Origin: Cellulomonas xiejunii
Lineage (GTDB): Bacteria; Actinomycetota; Actinomycetes; Actinomycetales; Cellulomonadaceae
NCBI RefSeq assembly: GCF_024508315.1
Contig: NZ_CP101987.1
Coordinates: 1,860,001 to 1,924,000 of the forward strand
Reading direction: 5' to 3'
DNA: 64,000 nt
Within the stretch, counting starts at the first letter, position 1. The number at the start of each line of letters is the position of its first letter. Positions 38,349 to 47,700 of the stretch are shown piece by piece. A program made the translations under genes and the position numbers. A model generated the notes under the pieces. It saw only the letters and a list, made by a program, of their open reading frames with translations. It did no database searches and had not been told where the DNA came from.

Positions 38349-39044
38349 GTGCCGGCCACCGACGTGCAGGCGCTGCTCGTCAGCCTGCAGCTGTCCGACT
38401 CCGCGTTCCCCAGCGGCTTCTACACGATGTCGCACGGGCTCGAGGGGTTCGCGCAGGCGCGGCTGGTCGAGCGCGGCGAGGTCGGTGACCTGCTCACCGG
38501 GATGCTGCTGCACGCCGTGGGCCCGGGCGACGCGACCGCGCTCGCCCGGGCCCACGAGGCGGCGGTCGCCGGCGACTGGGCGCGCGTGCGCGAGGTCGAC
38601 CGGCTGCTGCACGCCACCAAGCTCAACGCCGAGATGCGGCGGGCGTCGGCCCGCAGCGGACACCAGCTGACGGACGTCGCGCGCGCCGCGATCGGCGGTC
38701 CCGAGCTGGACGAGTGGGCCCGCGCCCTGGCGGCCAAGGAGGCGCCGGGGTGTCAGGCCGTGGCCACGGCGGTGGTCTACGCCGCGGCCGGTGTCGGGAC
38801 CCGCCAGGCGGTCGTGTCGGACCTGTTCGCGTTCGCCACGAGCTTCCTGGGAGCCGCGCTGCGCCTGCGGCTCACCGACCACCGCGAGCTGCAGGTGCTG
38901 CTGCACGCAGCGGCACCCGTCATCGAGCAGGCAGCGACGGACGCGGTCGGGCGCGACCTGGCCGACATGGGCGGGTGCGTCCCGATGGCCGACGTCATGT
39001 CGGCGTGGCACGAGCGCGCGGACGGGCGGTTGTTCACCAGCTGA
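38349..39044 (+). CDS. ureF: Urease accessory protein UreF
   Basis: The 231-residue, mostly helical protein has the UreF features LQLSDSAFPSGFYTMSHGLEG and a conserved helix near the C-terminus. UreF joins UreD and UreG on the apoenzyme and gates nickel insertion. The GTG start lies 7 bp after ureC. Confidence 0.92.
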   Translation: MPATDVQALLVSLQLSDSAFPSGFYTMSHGLEGFAQARLVERGEVGDLLTGMLLHAVGPGDATALARAHEAAVAGDWARVREVDRLLHATKLNAEMRRASARSGHQLTDVARAAIGGPELDEWARALAAKEAPGCQAVATAVVYAAAGVGTRQAVVSDLFAFATSFLGAALRLRLTDHRELQVLLHAAAPVIEQAATDAVGRDLADMGGCVPMADVMSAWHERADGRLFTS

Positions 39045-39091
39045 CGAGCGCACGACGACGCACGACGACGCAGGGCGACGGAGGAGGACGG

Positions 39092-39724
39092 ATGAACAAC
39101 GTGCTGAGGATCGGCATCGGCGGCCCGGTGGGGTCGGGCAAGACCGCGCTCGCGGAGGCCCTGGTGCCGCGGCTCATCGCGGCGGGGCGGACGCCCGCCG
39201 TGATCACCAACGACATCTACACGCAGGAGGACGCGCACCACGTGCGGCGTGAGCTCGCCGGCGTCCTCGACCCCGACCGGGTCGTGGGCGTGGAGACCGG
39301 TGCGTGCCCGCACACGGCCGTGCGCGACGACCCCACGATGAACCTCGCGGCCGGCGCCGAGCTGCTCGAGCGGTTCCCCGACGTCGACACGCTGCTGTAC
39401 GAGTCCGGCGGCGACAACCTCACCCTGACGTTCTCGCCCATCCTCGCCGACGTGTTCGTCTTCGTCCTCGACACGTCCGAGGGCGAGAAGATGCCGCGCA
39501 AGCGCGGCCCGGGCATCACCGACTCGGACATCCTGGTCATCAACAAGATCGACATCGCGCAGTACGTCCGGACGAACCTCGACGTCATGTGGTCCGACGC
39601 CCTGCGGGTGCGCGAGGGCAGGCCGGTGGTCCTCACCAACTCGCTGACCGGCGAGGGGATCGACGACCTGCAGTCGACGATCCTGGCGATGTGGGGCGAG
39701 CGCTCCGGCGCCCTGGTCCCGTGA
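39092..39724 (+). CDS. ureG: Urease accessory GTPase UreG
   Basis: The 210-residue SIMIBI GTPase hydrolyses GTP to drive nickel insertion. It has the P-loop GGPVGSGKTAL at residues 9-19, the nickel-binding Cys-Pro-His in VETGACPHTAVRDD, ESGGDNLTLTFSP, and NKID for guanine recognition. The N-terminus lacks the His-rich extension found in some UreG. GGAGGA lies 6 bases before the ATG, which excludes the longer frame. Confidence 0.97.
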   Translation: MNNVLRIGIGGPVGSGKTALAEALVPRLIAAGRTPAVITNDIYTQEDAHHVRRELAGVLDPDRVVGVETGACPHTAVRDDPTMNLAAGAELLERFPDVDTLLYESGGDNLTLTFSPILADVFVFVLDTSEGEKMPRKRGPGITDSDILVINKIDIAQYVRTNLDVMWSDALRVREGRPVVLTNSLTGEGIDDLQSTILAMWGERSGALVP

Positions 39725-40701
39725 GCGCCGACCTCGTCGTCGAGGACGTCGCGGTGGCGCCGGCGGCGCCGTACGGCGGGCACCGCCTGACGCCGGCGTA
39801 CTACGAGCCGGAGCACGTGCCGCAGGAGGTGGCGCGGTACTCCGGTGGCCTCGACACGCTGCCGGTGGGCAGCCCTGCCAAGGTCGGGGTGCTCGAGCTG
39901 GGTTACGGGCGCACCGGCAACGGCACCGAGCTGGTGCACCACTACCAGAAGGCGCCGCTGCACATCACCCGGCCGCTGTACGTCGACCCGCTGCGCCCCG
40001 ACATGCCGTACACCTACGTGATCTCCACCGGCGCCGGCGTGCTGCAGGGGGACAGGCTGCGCACCGACCTGACGTTCGGCCCGGGCGCGTCCGCGCACGT
40101 GACGACCACGGCCGCGACCCGGGCGATGCGCATGGAGCACGACTACGGGGTGTCGCAGGTCAACCTCGGGGTCGGGCAGGACGCGTACGCCGAGTACCTG
40201 CCCGAGCCGGTCATCGCGTTCGTCGACACGCGGTTCTACCAGCTCACGCGCGCGACCGTCGCCCCCGGCGCGACACTCATCCTCGCCGACACGTTCGTCG
40301 CCGGGCGCCTCGCGCGCGACGAGCGGCACCGGTACGCGGCCGTGGCGGCCGACCTGGAGATCAGGCGACCCGACGGCACGCCCGTCGCCGTGGACCGCGT
40401 GCGGCTCGTGCCGGGGCGCGGCGACGCGCTGGCGGTGCTCGCCGGCCACGACGTGCTCGGCAACCTCGTGGTCGTCACCGACCAGGCGCCGGCCGGCGAG
40501 CTGGCGGACCTGCTGCACGACGAGCTGGCCGACGCGCCGGACGTCCTCGTCGGCGTGAGCCGCCTGCCCACGGAGGCCGGCGTGAGTCTGCGGGTCGTCG
40601 GCGACACCACCGCCCCTGTCGCGCACGCGGTGAACGCCGCGTGGCACGCGCTGCGCCTGCGCCTGACCGGACTGCCGGCGCCCGCACTGCGCAAGACCTG
40701 A
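39721..40701 (+). CDS. ureD: Urease accessory protein UreD/UreH
   Basis: The 326-residue protein has the UreD features KAPLHITRPLYVDP, STGAGVLQGDRLRTDLTFGP and TTTAATRAMRMEHDYGVSQV. UreD is the scaffold that docks UreF and UreG on the apoenzyme and carries the nickel channel. The GTG overlaps the ureG stop by 4 bp. With UreF and UreG the insertion complex is complete apart from UreE. Confidence 0.93.
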   Translation: MSADLVVEDVAVAPAAPYGGHRLTPAYYEPEHVPQEVARYSGGLDTLPVGSPAKVGVLELGYGRTGNGTELVHHYQKAPLHITRPLYVDPLRPDMPYTYVISTGAGVLQGDRLRTDLTFGPGASAHVTTTAATRAMRMEHDYGVSQVNLGVGQDAYAEYLPEPVIAFVDTRFYQLTRATVAPGATLILADTFVAGRLARDERHRYAAVAADLEIRRPDGTPVAVDRVRLVPGRGDALAVLAGHDVLGNLVVVTDQAPAGELADLLHDELADAPDVLVGVSRLPTEAGVSLRVVGDTTAPVAHAVNAAWHALRLRLTGLPAPALRKT

Positions 40702-40744
40702 GAGCTGCGCACGACCCGGAACGGACCGACGTCAGGAGGACACC

Positions 40745-41680
40745 GTGAGCACGACGCGACAGACTGCCACCCCGCCGCTGCGTTCCGCGGTGGAGCCCGC
40801 GTCCCTGGCGCGGGGCCTCAGCCAGATCTTCTTCCAGCGCAACACCTGGGCGGGCCTGCTCATCCTCGCGGCGTTCGTCGTCGCGGACTGGCGCATGGCC
40901 GTGCTCGTCGCGATCGGCACGATCGCGGGGACGGTCACCGGCGCGCTGCTCGGGGCCCGCGACGTCCCCGACGGCATGCAGGGCTTCTGCGGCGCGCTCC
41001 TCGGCGCCGCGGTGTACGTCTCGCTCGGGGGCGAGCAGGTGTGGGCGTACGTCATCGCGCTGGTCGGCGGAGCGCTGTGCGCGCCCGTGCAGGTCGCGGT
41101 CGTGGCGCTGTTCGCCTCACGCCCGCTCGCCCGCTTCGCCCTGCCGGCCACCACGGCGCCCTTCTGCATCGTGGCCGGGATCATGCACGCCACCACCGCC
41201 GAGCTCCAGGTCCGCTCGCCGGCCGTGCACTGGAACGACGACGCCACGACGACGTTCGTGCGGTCCCTGCTGACGAACGTCTCCGAGGTCGTGCTCGTCA
41301 GCAGCGTGTGGGCCGGGGCGCTGATCCTGCTCGGGCTGTTCATCGCGTCGTGGAAGGTCGGGCTCGCCGCGGTCATGGGCACCGTGATCGGCAGCGTGTG
41401 CGCGCTGGCACTCGGCTGGTCGCAGGCCGACCTCGGTGAGGGCCTCGCGGGGTACTCCGGGGTGCTGACGGCCATCGCGCTGTCGGTGGTGTTCCTGCGC
41501 AGCAGCGCCGCGTCCTGGCTGTACGCAGCGCTGGGGACCGTCGTCACGGCACTCGTCACGCTCTGGCTCAACGACGCCTTCGACGCGCCGCACTACACGT
41601 GGCCGTACATCCTCACGACCTGGGTGTTCCTGGTCGTCGCGGTCGCGGTCCCCGCCCTGAGGCGTCCGGACCCCGCGTGA
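40745..41680 (+). CDS. Urea transporter (UT family)
   Basis: The 311-residue membrane protein has the two repeated halves of the UT channel fold. The first includes FFQRNTWAGLLILAAF and GFCGALLGAAVYVSLG; the second includes GLAGYSGVLTAIALSVVF, the LNDAF-type loop and a final hydrophobic helix. It should conduct urea across the membrane to feed the adjacent urease. AGGAGGA lies before the GTG start, 43 bp after ureD, so it belongs to the urease operon. Confidence 0.92.
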   Translation: MSTTRQTATPPLRSAVEPASLARGLSQIFFQRNTWAGLLILAAFVVADWRMAVLVAIGTIAGTVTGALLGARDVPDGMQGFCGALLGAAVYVSLGGEQVWAYVIALVGGALCAPVQVAVVALFASRPLARFALPATTAPFCIVAGIMHATTAELQVRSPAVHWNDDATTTFVRSLLTNVSEVVLVSSVWAGALILLGLFIASWKVGLAAVMGTVIGSVCALALGWSQADLGEGLAGYSGVLTAIALSVVFLRSSAASWLYAALGTVVTALVTLWLNDAFDAPHYTWPYILTTWVFLVVAVAVPALRRPDPA

Positions 41681-42636
41681 GTGCACCCGACGGCGTCGGG
41701 GCCGCCGACACGCGCGCGCCGGTGCGGCGCCGCGCGCAGTCCCCGTCCCACGAGGACGCGAGGCTTCACCGCGGGCGCGTCGGCAGGCCGCGGCCGGTGC
41801 GCCTCGACGGGCCGCTCCGGCTCACGCTGCAGGGCGTGCACGTGCAGGGTCGCCGCGCTGCGATGCTGCACCTGCCCGGCCTGAGCCTGGCGACGGGGGA
41901 GTGCGTCCTGGTGGCGGGCGAGCCGGGGCAGGGCCACACGGCGCTCGCGCTCGTCGCGACCGGACGCCTCGCGCCGTTCGGGGGAAGCGTCGACCTGACG
42001 GACGCGGACGGCACGACCACCACCGACTCCGAGGTGCTGCGTCGTGTGTCCGCCGTCGTGGACCTGCCGGGGATCTCCGAGCCCGACGACAACCTGCCCG
42101 CCGTGACCGTGGTCGCCGAGGAGCTGGCGCTCGCCGGGGTCCGGTCCGGTCGGGGGCACGTCCACGAGTGGCTCGACAGCCACGGGCTCACCCGGTACCG
42201 GGACGTGCGGATGGACGACCTGGCCGGCCCCGTGCGCACCGCGCTGCTCACGTCGCTCGCGCTCGAGCGACGGGACGTGCGGTTCCTCGTGATCAGCCTG
42301 CCGGACCGCCACGGCGGCGACCCCGCCGAGTGGTGGGCCGTCGCGCAGGCGTGCGCCGCCCGCGGCTACGGCGTGCTGGTGCAGTGCTGGCGATCGTCGG
42401 CCCGCGAGCTCGGCGCCGAGCTCGCGCCGGCCTGTGGCGACGCGTCCCAGCGGGCGACGCCCGTCGAGACGCTGCGGACCGGCGCCGACGAGCTGGCCGC
42501 GCTGACCGACAGCCGACAGCGCACCGACACCCGGGAGCTCGACGACACCCAGGAGCTCGACTACACCCAGGAGCTCGACGTCGCACGCGACGAGCGCGAA
42601 GAGTCCGAGGTCGAGCCGCACGAGGCTGAGCAGTGA
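41677..42636 (+). CDS. Degenerate ABC-type ATPase-like protein paired with YhgE/Pip
   Basis: The 319-residue protein has an ABC-like core (LRLTLQGVHVQGRRAAMLHL), but the nucleotide site is altered. Walker A reads AGEPGQGHTALAL, with His in place of Lys. The Walker B position reads RFLVISLPDRHGG without the DE pair, and there is no LSGGQ. It is probably a pseudo-ATPase. It starts with a GTG overlapping the urea transporter stop and overlaps the YhgE/Pip gene, so it likely serves that membrane protein. The C-terminus is acidic with a threefold DTxELD repeat. Confidence 0.72.
   Translation: MSAPDGVGAADTRAPVRRRAQSPSHEDARLHRGRVGRPRPVRLDGPLRLTLQGVHVQGRRAAMLHLPGLSLATGECVLVAGEPGQGHTALALVATGRLAPFGGSVDLTDADGTTTTDSEVLRRVSAVVDLPGISEPDDNLPAVTVVAEELALAGVRSGRGHVHEWLDSHGLTRYRDVRMDDLAGPVRTALLTSLALERRDVRFLVISLPDRHGGDPAEWWAVAQACAARGYGVLVQCWRSSARELGAELAPACGDASQRATPVETLRTGADELAALTDSRQRTDTRELDDTQELDYTQELDVARDEREESEVEPHEAEQ
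42526..42579 (+). repeat. Three 18-bp tandem repeats near the 3' end of the ATPase-like gene
   Basis: Units at 42526-42543, 42544-42561 and 42562-42579 differ at one or two positions and keep the frame, giving a repeated acidic hexapeptide DT(R/Q)ELD. This is slippage-type variation in a low-complexity tail. Confidence 0.85.
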
Positions 42637-44699
42637 TCGCCACCCGGCTCGCGGGCTCCGAGTTGCGGCGCCTGGCGACCGGCACCCTGCCGAAGCTCGC
42701 GCTGCTCGCGCTCATCGTCATCCCGTCGCTGTACTCCGGGCTCTACCTGTTCGCCAACGAGGACCCCTACGGCCACCTCGACGAGGTCCCGGCCGCGCTC
42801 GTCGTGGCCGACCGCGGCGCGACGACCACCGACGAGGACGGGGGCGGCACGCGCCGCGTCGACTACGGCGCCCAGGTCGCCGACAGGCTCACCGGCGGGA
42901 AGGGCGGCTTCCGATGGGTCCGCACCACGCAGCGTGACGCCGAGGCGGGTGTGCGCTCCGGGAGGTTCGACGCCGCCCTGATCATCGGTTCCACGTTCTC
43001 GCAGGACCTCGTCTCGTCCGCGCAGTACAAGCCGAAGCAGGCCAGCCTGACGCTGGTCACCAACGACGCCAACAACTACCTGTCCACGACCATCGCGAAC
43101 ACCATCGCCGACGACGTGCGGGACGCCATCGCCACCGAGGTGGGGACCGAGGCCGCCGGGCTCTTCCTGCAGGGATTCGGCTCCATCCACACCAACCTCG
43201 CCCAGGGCGTCCAGGGCGCTGACCGGTTGGTCGAGGGCGCCGGTGAGCTCGCGGCGGGGACGGCGGAGCTGGTGGGCGGGACCGCACGCCTGGCGACGGG
43301 CGCGGCGGAGACGTCCCGCGGAGCGGCTGAGCTGGCGGGTGGCCTGGACACGCTGCGGGCCGACACCCGCACGCTGCCGGACGCGACACGCCGCCTGGCC
43401 GCGGGCGCGGCGAAGGTGGCGGCGGGCGACGCCCAGATCGACAGGATCGCGGCCGAGGTCCAGGCGGGGTTCACGAGGGCGGCGACCGAGGCGCAGGCCG
43501 CGGCGAGAGCGGCGGAGGAGGGTGCCCGGCGGGTGGAGGAGCGTCGCGCCACGGAACAGGGGCAGAGTCTCGACGACGCGTACACGGCACTCGAGGGAGC
43601 GCGCGCAGCGGTCCAGCGCGAGCTGGCTGCCCTGCAGGAGGAGGGCCAGCTCACACCTGAGCAGGTCCAGGCCCTCACCGATCCTCTCCCCAGGCTGCAG
43701 GGCGAGCTCGCGGCGGCCGAGGCGGCACTGCACAAGGCGACCACCGACCTGAAGGCGCTGGACGTCGGCGCCGGGGAGGTCGCCCGGGGCAACCAGGCGC
43801 TCGCGAACGCCACGCCGCGGCTCGCGCAGGGCATCGCTGACGCGGCCGCCGGCGCCGGTCAGCTCTCGTCGGGTACCGCCCAGGTGTCCCAGGGCGCCGA
43901 CGAGCTCGCGAGCAGCAGCGTCACGCTGCGCGACGGGACGCAGCAGCTGGCGTCCGGGGTCACCGAGCTGCGCGACGGCCTGCAGTCCGGGCTGGGCCGG
44001 ATCCCCGACCTCGACGAGCAGACGGAGCGTGACACGGCGCGGACCATCGGCGACCCGGTGCGGGTGGCCGACGACCAGCTCGCCCGCGCAGGCAGCTACG
44101 GCGCGGGCCTGGCGCCGTTCTTCATGTCGCTGGCGACGTGGATCGGCGGGTACGTGCTGTTCCTGCTGGTCAAGCCGTTGTCGAGCCGTGCACTGGCGAC
44201 CGGGCGCCACGCCTGGCAGGCCGCGGTCGGCGGCTGGCTGCCCGCCGCGCTCATCGGCGTCCTGCAGGTCGGGCTGATGTACCTGCTGGTGACGTACGCG
44301 CTGGACATCACGCCGGTCTACGGGGGCGCGACGATCGCGCTGCTCGTGGTCGCGTCCGCGACGTTCGTCGCCATCCTGCAGGCGCTCAACGTGTGGTTCG
44401 GCGCCGTGGGGGAGTTCCTGGGCCTGGTGCTCATGCTCGTCCAGCTCGTCACCGCGGGCGGCACGTTCCCGTGGCAGACGATCCCCGAGCCGCTGCTGTC
44501 GCTGCACCGGGTGCTGCCGATGTCGTACACCGTCGAAGGGCTGCGCCAAACCCTCTACGGCGGCGACCTGGCGACGGCCGCCCGGTACACGGTCCTCCTC
44601 CTGGTCGTCTTCGTCGTGGCGCTCGCGGCCACGGCGTGGGCAGCCCACCGACAGCGGGTCTGGACGCCGACGAGCCTGCAGCCCGAGCTGGTCCTGTGA
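42633..44699 (+). CDS. YhgE/Pip family membrane protein
   Basis: The 688-residue protein has one N-terminal helix (LPKLALLALIVIPSLYSGLY) and a large extracellular region of about 450 residues. That region is full of degenerate repeats (AGELAAGTAELVGGTARLAT, SSGTAQVSQGADELASSS). Five or six C-terminal helices resemble ABC-2 permeases. Phage infection protein-like YhgE/Pip proteins are linked to export or cell-surface functions and serve as a phage receptor in lactococci. It pairs with the degenerate ATPase through a 4-bp overlap. Confidence 0.88.
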   Translation: MIATRLAGSELRRLATGTLPKLALLALIVIPSLYSGLYLFANEDPYGHLDEVPAALVVADRGATTTDEDGGGTRRVDYGAQVADRLTGGKGGFRWVRTTQRDAEAGVRSGRFDAALIIGSTFSQDLVSSAQYKPKQASLTLVTNDANNYLSTTIANTIADDVRDAIATEVGTEAAGLFLQGFGSIHTNLAQGVQGADRLVEGAGELAAGTAELVGGTARLATGAAETSRGAAELAGGLDTLRADTRTLPDATRRLAAGAAKVAAGDAQIDRIAAEVQAGFTRAATEAQAAARAAEEGARRVEERRATEQGQSLDDAYTALEGARAAVQRELAALQEEGQLTPEQVQALTDPLPRLQGELAAAEAALHKATTDLKALDVGAGEVARGNQALANATPRLAQGIADAAAGAGQLSSGTAQVSQGADELASSSVTLRDGTQQLASGVTELRDGLQSGLGRIPDLDEQTERDTARTIGDPVRVADDQLARAGSYGAGLAPFFMSLATWIGGYVLFLLVKPLSSRALATGRHAWQAAVGGWLPAALIGVLQVGLMYLLVTYALDITPVYGGATIALLVVASATFVAILQALNVWFGAVGEFLGLVLMLVQLVTAGGTFPWQTIPEPLLSLHRVLPMSYTVEGLRQTLYGGDLATAARYTVLLLVVFVVALAATAWAAHRQRVWTPTSLQPELVL

Positions 44700-44703
44700 C
44701 CTG

Positions 44704-44763
44704 AGCACGGGTCGGAACAGCACGGGTCGGAACAGCACGGGTCGGAACAGCACGGGTTGGAAC
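44704..44763 (+). repeat. Four 15-bp tandem repeats
   Basis: AGCACGGGTCGGAAC is repeated at 44704, 44719 and 44734, and with one change (GGGTTGG) at 44749. The array fills most of the 86 bp between the YhgE/Pip stop and the channel-FUSC gene. The head-to-tail order could present a multi-site operator or be simple slippage. Confidence 0.9.
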
Positions 44764-44785
44764 ATCACGTCGAAGGGGGGAACGG

Positions 44786-47700
44786 GTGGACACGGTCTGG
44801 TGGCTGCTCGGAGTGGTCGTGCTCCTGGCGACCCTGGCCGACGTGTTCCTCACCGCGCTCAACTACGACGAGGCGGGGTTCCTGGCCGGGCCGTTCTCCC
44901 GCGGTCTGTGGCGCGTGCTGCGCTCGGTGACCCACCGCCTGCCACGCGACCGCCGGCCGGTCGTGCTGCGCCAGGTCACCGGGGTGCAGGTCATCGGCGT
45001 GGTGCTGCTGTGGATCGTCGGCACGATCACCGGGTACGGGCTCATCTACTACGGCCTGATGACGCCCACCTCGTTCACGCCCGCGGCCCCGCGCGAGCTG
45101 GACCTGTTCGACGCGATGTACTTCAGCGCCGCGCAGCTCTCCACCGTGGGCGGCTCCGACCTGACCGCCGCGACCGACCTGCTGCGCTTCCTCAGCATCG
45201 CCGAGACGCTCACGGGCGTCGTGCTGGTGTCGATGATCCTCACCTTCCTGCTCGGCGTGTACGACGTCATCGGCAGCCTCAACACGCTGTGCACGCGGTT
45301 CGTCAGCGCCGAGCGGGGCGCGGGCTCGCCCGTCGCGACGCTGCGCCCCTACCTGCGCCCGGGCGGCGAAGGCGCCGACGGGCACCTCGACGCCATCTCC
45401 GACGCGTTCGCGGACTACACGTCCGGCGTGCGACTGCACCACGCCGCCTACTTCTTCCAGAGCGGACGCGACCGGTTCGCGCTGCCGTACGCGCTGCGCA
45501 TGATCGGCGGGACCCTCGGCGCGCTGCGCTGGGGCCTGCCGACCGGGCACCCCGCGTCGACCTCGCCGACGCTGCCCGCCCTGACGTTCCAGTACCTGGA
45601 GTTCGGCGAGTACCTGCAGGCCACCGTGCGCTGGAGCGACGAGCCGGAGCCTCCCGAGCCCGTCGACCGGGACACCTTCGAGCGCATCGTGCGCGGCGGC
45701 GCCCGCGTCGAGCAGCGGGACCCCTGGGTCGCGCGGTTCACGCAGCTCGAGCTGCAGCTCGCCGACGTCATCGGCTCCGACCCGCTCGCGGACCTCGACG
45801 ACGCCCACCGTCGCTACACGCAGTGGCTGCCGTTCGCGTACCGCGCCGAGGTGGTCACCACCTCCGTCGGCCGGGACCTGGACTACCAGCCGGTCATCGT
45901 CACCGACGTGCCCGTCTCGCTCCTGCACGGCGACCGCGTGGCCGTGCGCAACGTCGAGAGCTACCTGACGGACCCCGTCCCGCCACGCCACGACCGGGGC
46001 CGTCTGCGCGGGCGGCTGAGCAGCAGGCTCTCCTTGCTCGACCCGGGCGGGGCCCGCCTGCGCACGGCGGTGCGCGGCCTGGTCTCGGCCGTGGTCGCGG
46101 CGCTCACGGCGCTCCTCGTCGCGCGGGGGCTGGGCGAGCAGGACCAGGTGCGGCCCGTGATCTTCGCGGGCTTCGTCGCGATGCTCGCGTCCGGCGCCGT
46201 CGCGGGCCGCGGCGCGGCGCGTCGGCTGCGGGCGGCCGTCTCGGTGCTCGCCGTCGTCCTGGTGGTGGTCGTGCTCGCCGCGGCGTCGTCCGGCTCGCAC
46301 CTGTGGACCGGCGCCGCGGCCGTCCTCGTGGCCGTGGTCGCCGCCTGGGCCAGCCGGTTCGGGCCGCGGTACGCCGGGCTCGGGACCGTGGGCTTCATGG
46401 CGTTCTACTACGCGCTGCTCATGCGCCTGGAGGCGTCCGACGTCCTGCTCTACGCCGCCGGCGCCGTCCTGGGGGTCGGGTGGCCGCTGCTGCTCGGTGG
46501 CGCGCTCATGCCGGAGCGCCCCGTCCGGGTCCTGCGGGCCGCCCTCGACTCCTACCGACGCGAGATGGTCGCCACGCTGGAGGTCCTCGAGGACGGCGCC
46601 GCCTGGGGGCGGTGGGACCGCGTGCTCGCGCACCGCCTCAACCTGGCGCAGCGCCGCCTGCGGCGCGGCAGCGAGTTCCTCGCCGGACGGCTGAGCACGG
46701 GCGCCGAGGCAGCCGACCTCGACGAGCGGCGGGCCCGCACCCTGCGGCTGCACATCTTCAGCGCGAACCTCGCCGAGGAGTACCTCGTGGCCGCCGTCCG
46801 GTCGCTGCCCGCGGCGGGAGTCTCGCTCGAGCTGCGCGGGCGCCTCGCGGGCCGCCTGGAGCTGCTGCGCGCGCACGTCACGCAGGCCGTCCTGGCGGGC
46901 GCGGACGGTCCGCCGTCCGACGACTGGCGGCGTGAGAAGACCCCGGTGACCTGGCCCCGCGAGGCCCGCGCCGTGCACCGGGCCGTCGACGAGCTGGCCC
47001 ATGCGCTCGACTCGCTGCGGCACGCCGAGCAGGGCGCGACCGACCGCGACCTGGAGACCGACGACGCCCTCGACGCGCGGCAGCCCGCCCCGGCACCGCC
47101 GCGCCGCGCGCTCGCGCCCGCCACGCGCCGCGCCGTGCAGGCGGGGCTCGCCGTGGCCGCGGGCCTGCTCGTCGGCGACGCGCTGTCGTCGTCGCACCAG
47201 TACTGGGCCATGCTCGCCGCCTACCAGGTGCTCGGCGCGTCCGACGCCGAGACGTTCGTCAAGGGCGGCCAGCGCGTCGCCGGGACCGTCGCCGGCACGC
47301 TCGTGGGCTTCGGCGTCGCGATCGCGACCGGCGGCGACCACGTCGCGCTCGTCGTCATGGTCGCGATCGGCATCTTCGGCTCCCTGTTCTACCGGGGCGT
47401 GTCCACCGCCGTGCAGGTGTTCTTCACGATGGTGATCTTCTCGACCGTCTACGAGACCCTCGGCCGCCTGACCCCAGGGACCGTCGAGCTGCGGATCGTC
47501 GAGACCGCCGTCGGCTCGGCCATCGCGCTCGTCGTCGCCGCCGTGGTCCTGCCCACGCGCACGCGCGTGCTCGTCGACCGCGACCTCGCGCGGCTGGTGC
47601 GCGACCTGCAGCTGGTCCTCGACGGCGTGTTCGCCCGCCTCGAGCGCAGCGACGGGACCGCGTCCGTCGCGGCGCTGAACTCGCACCTGCTGGTGATCGA

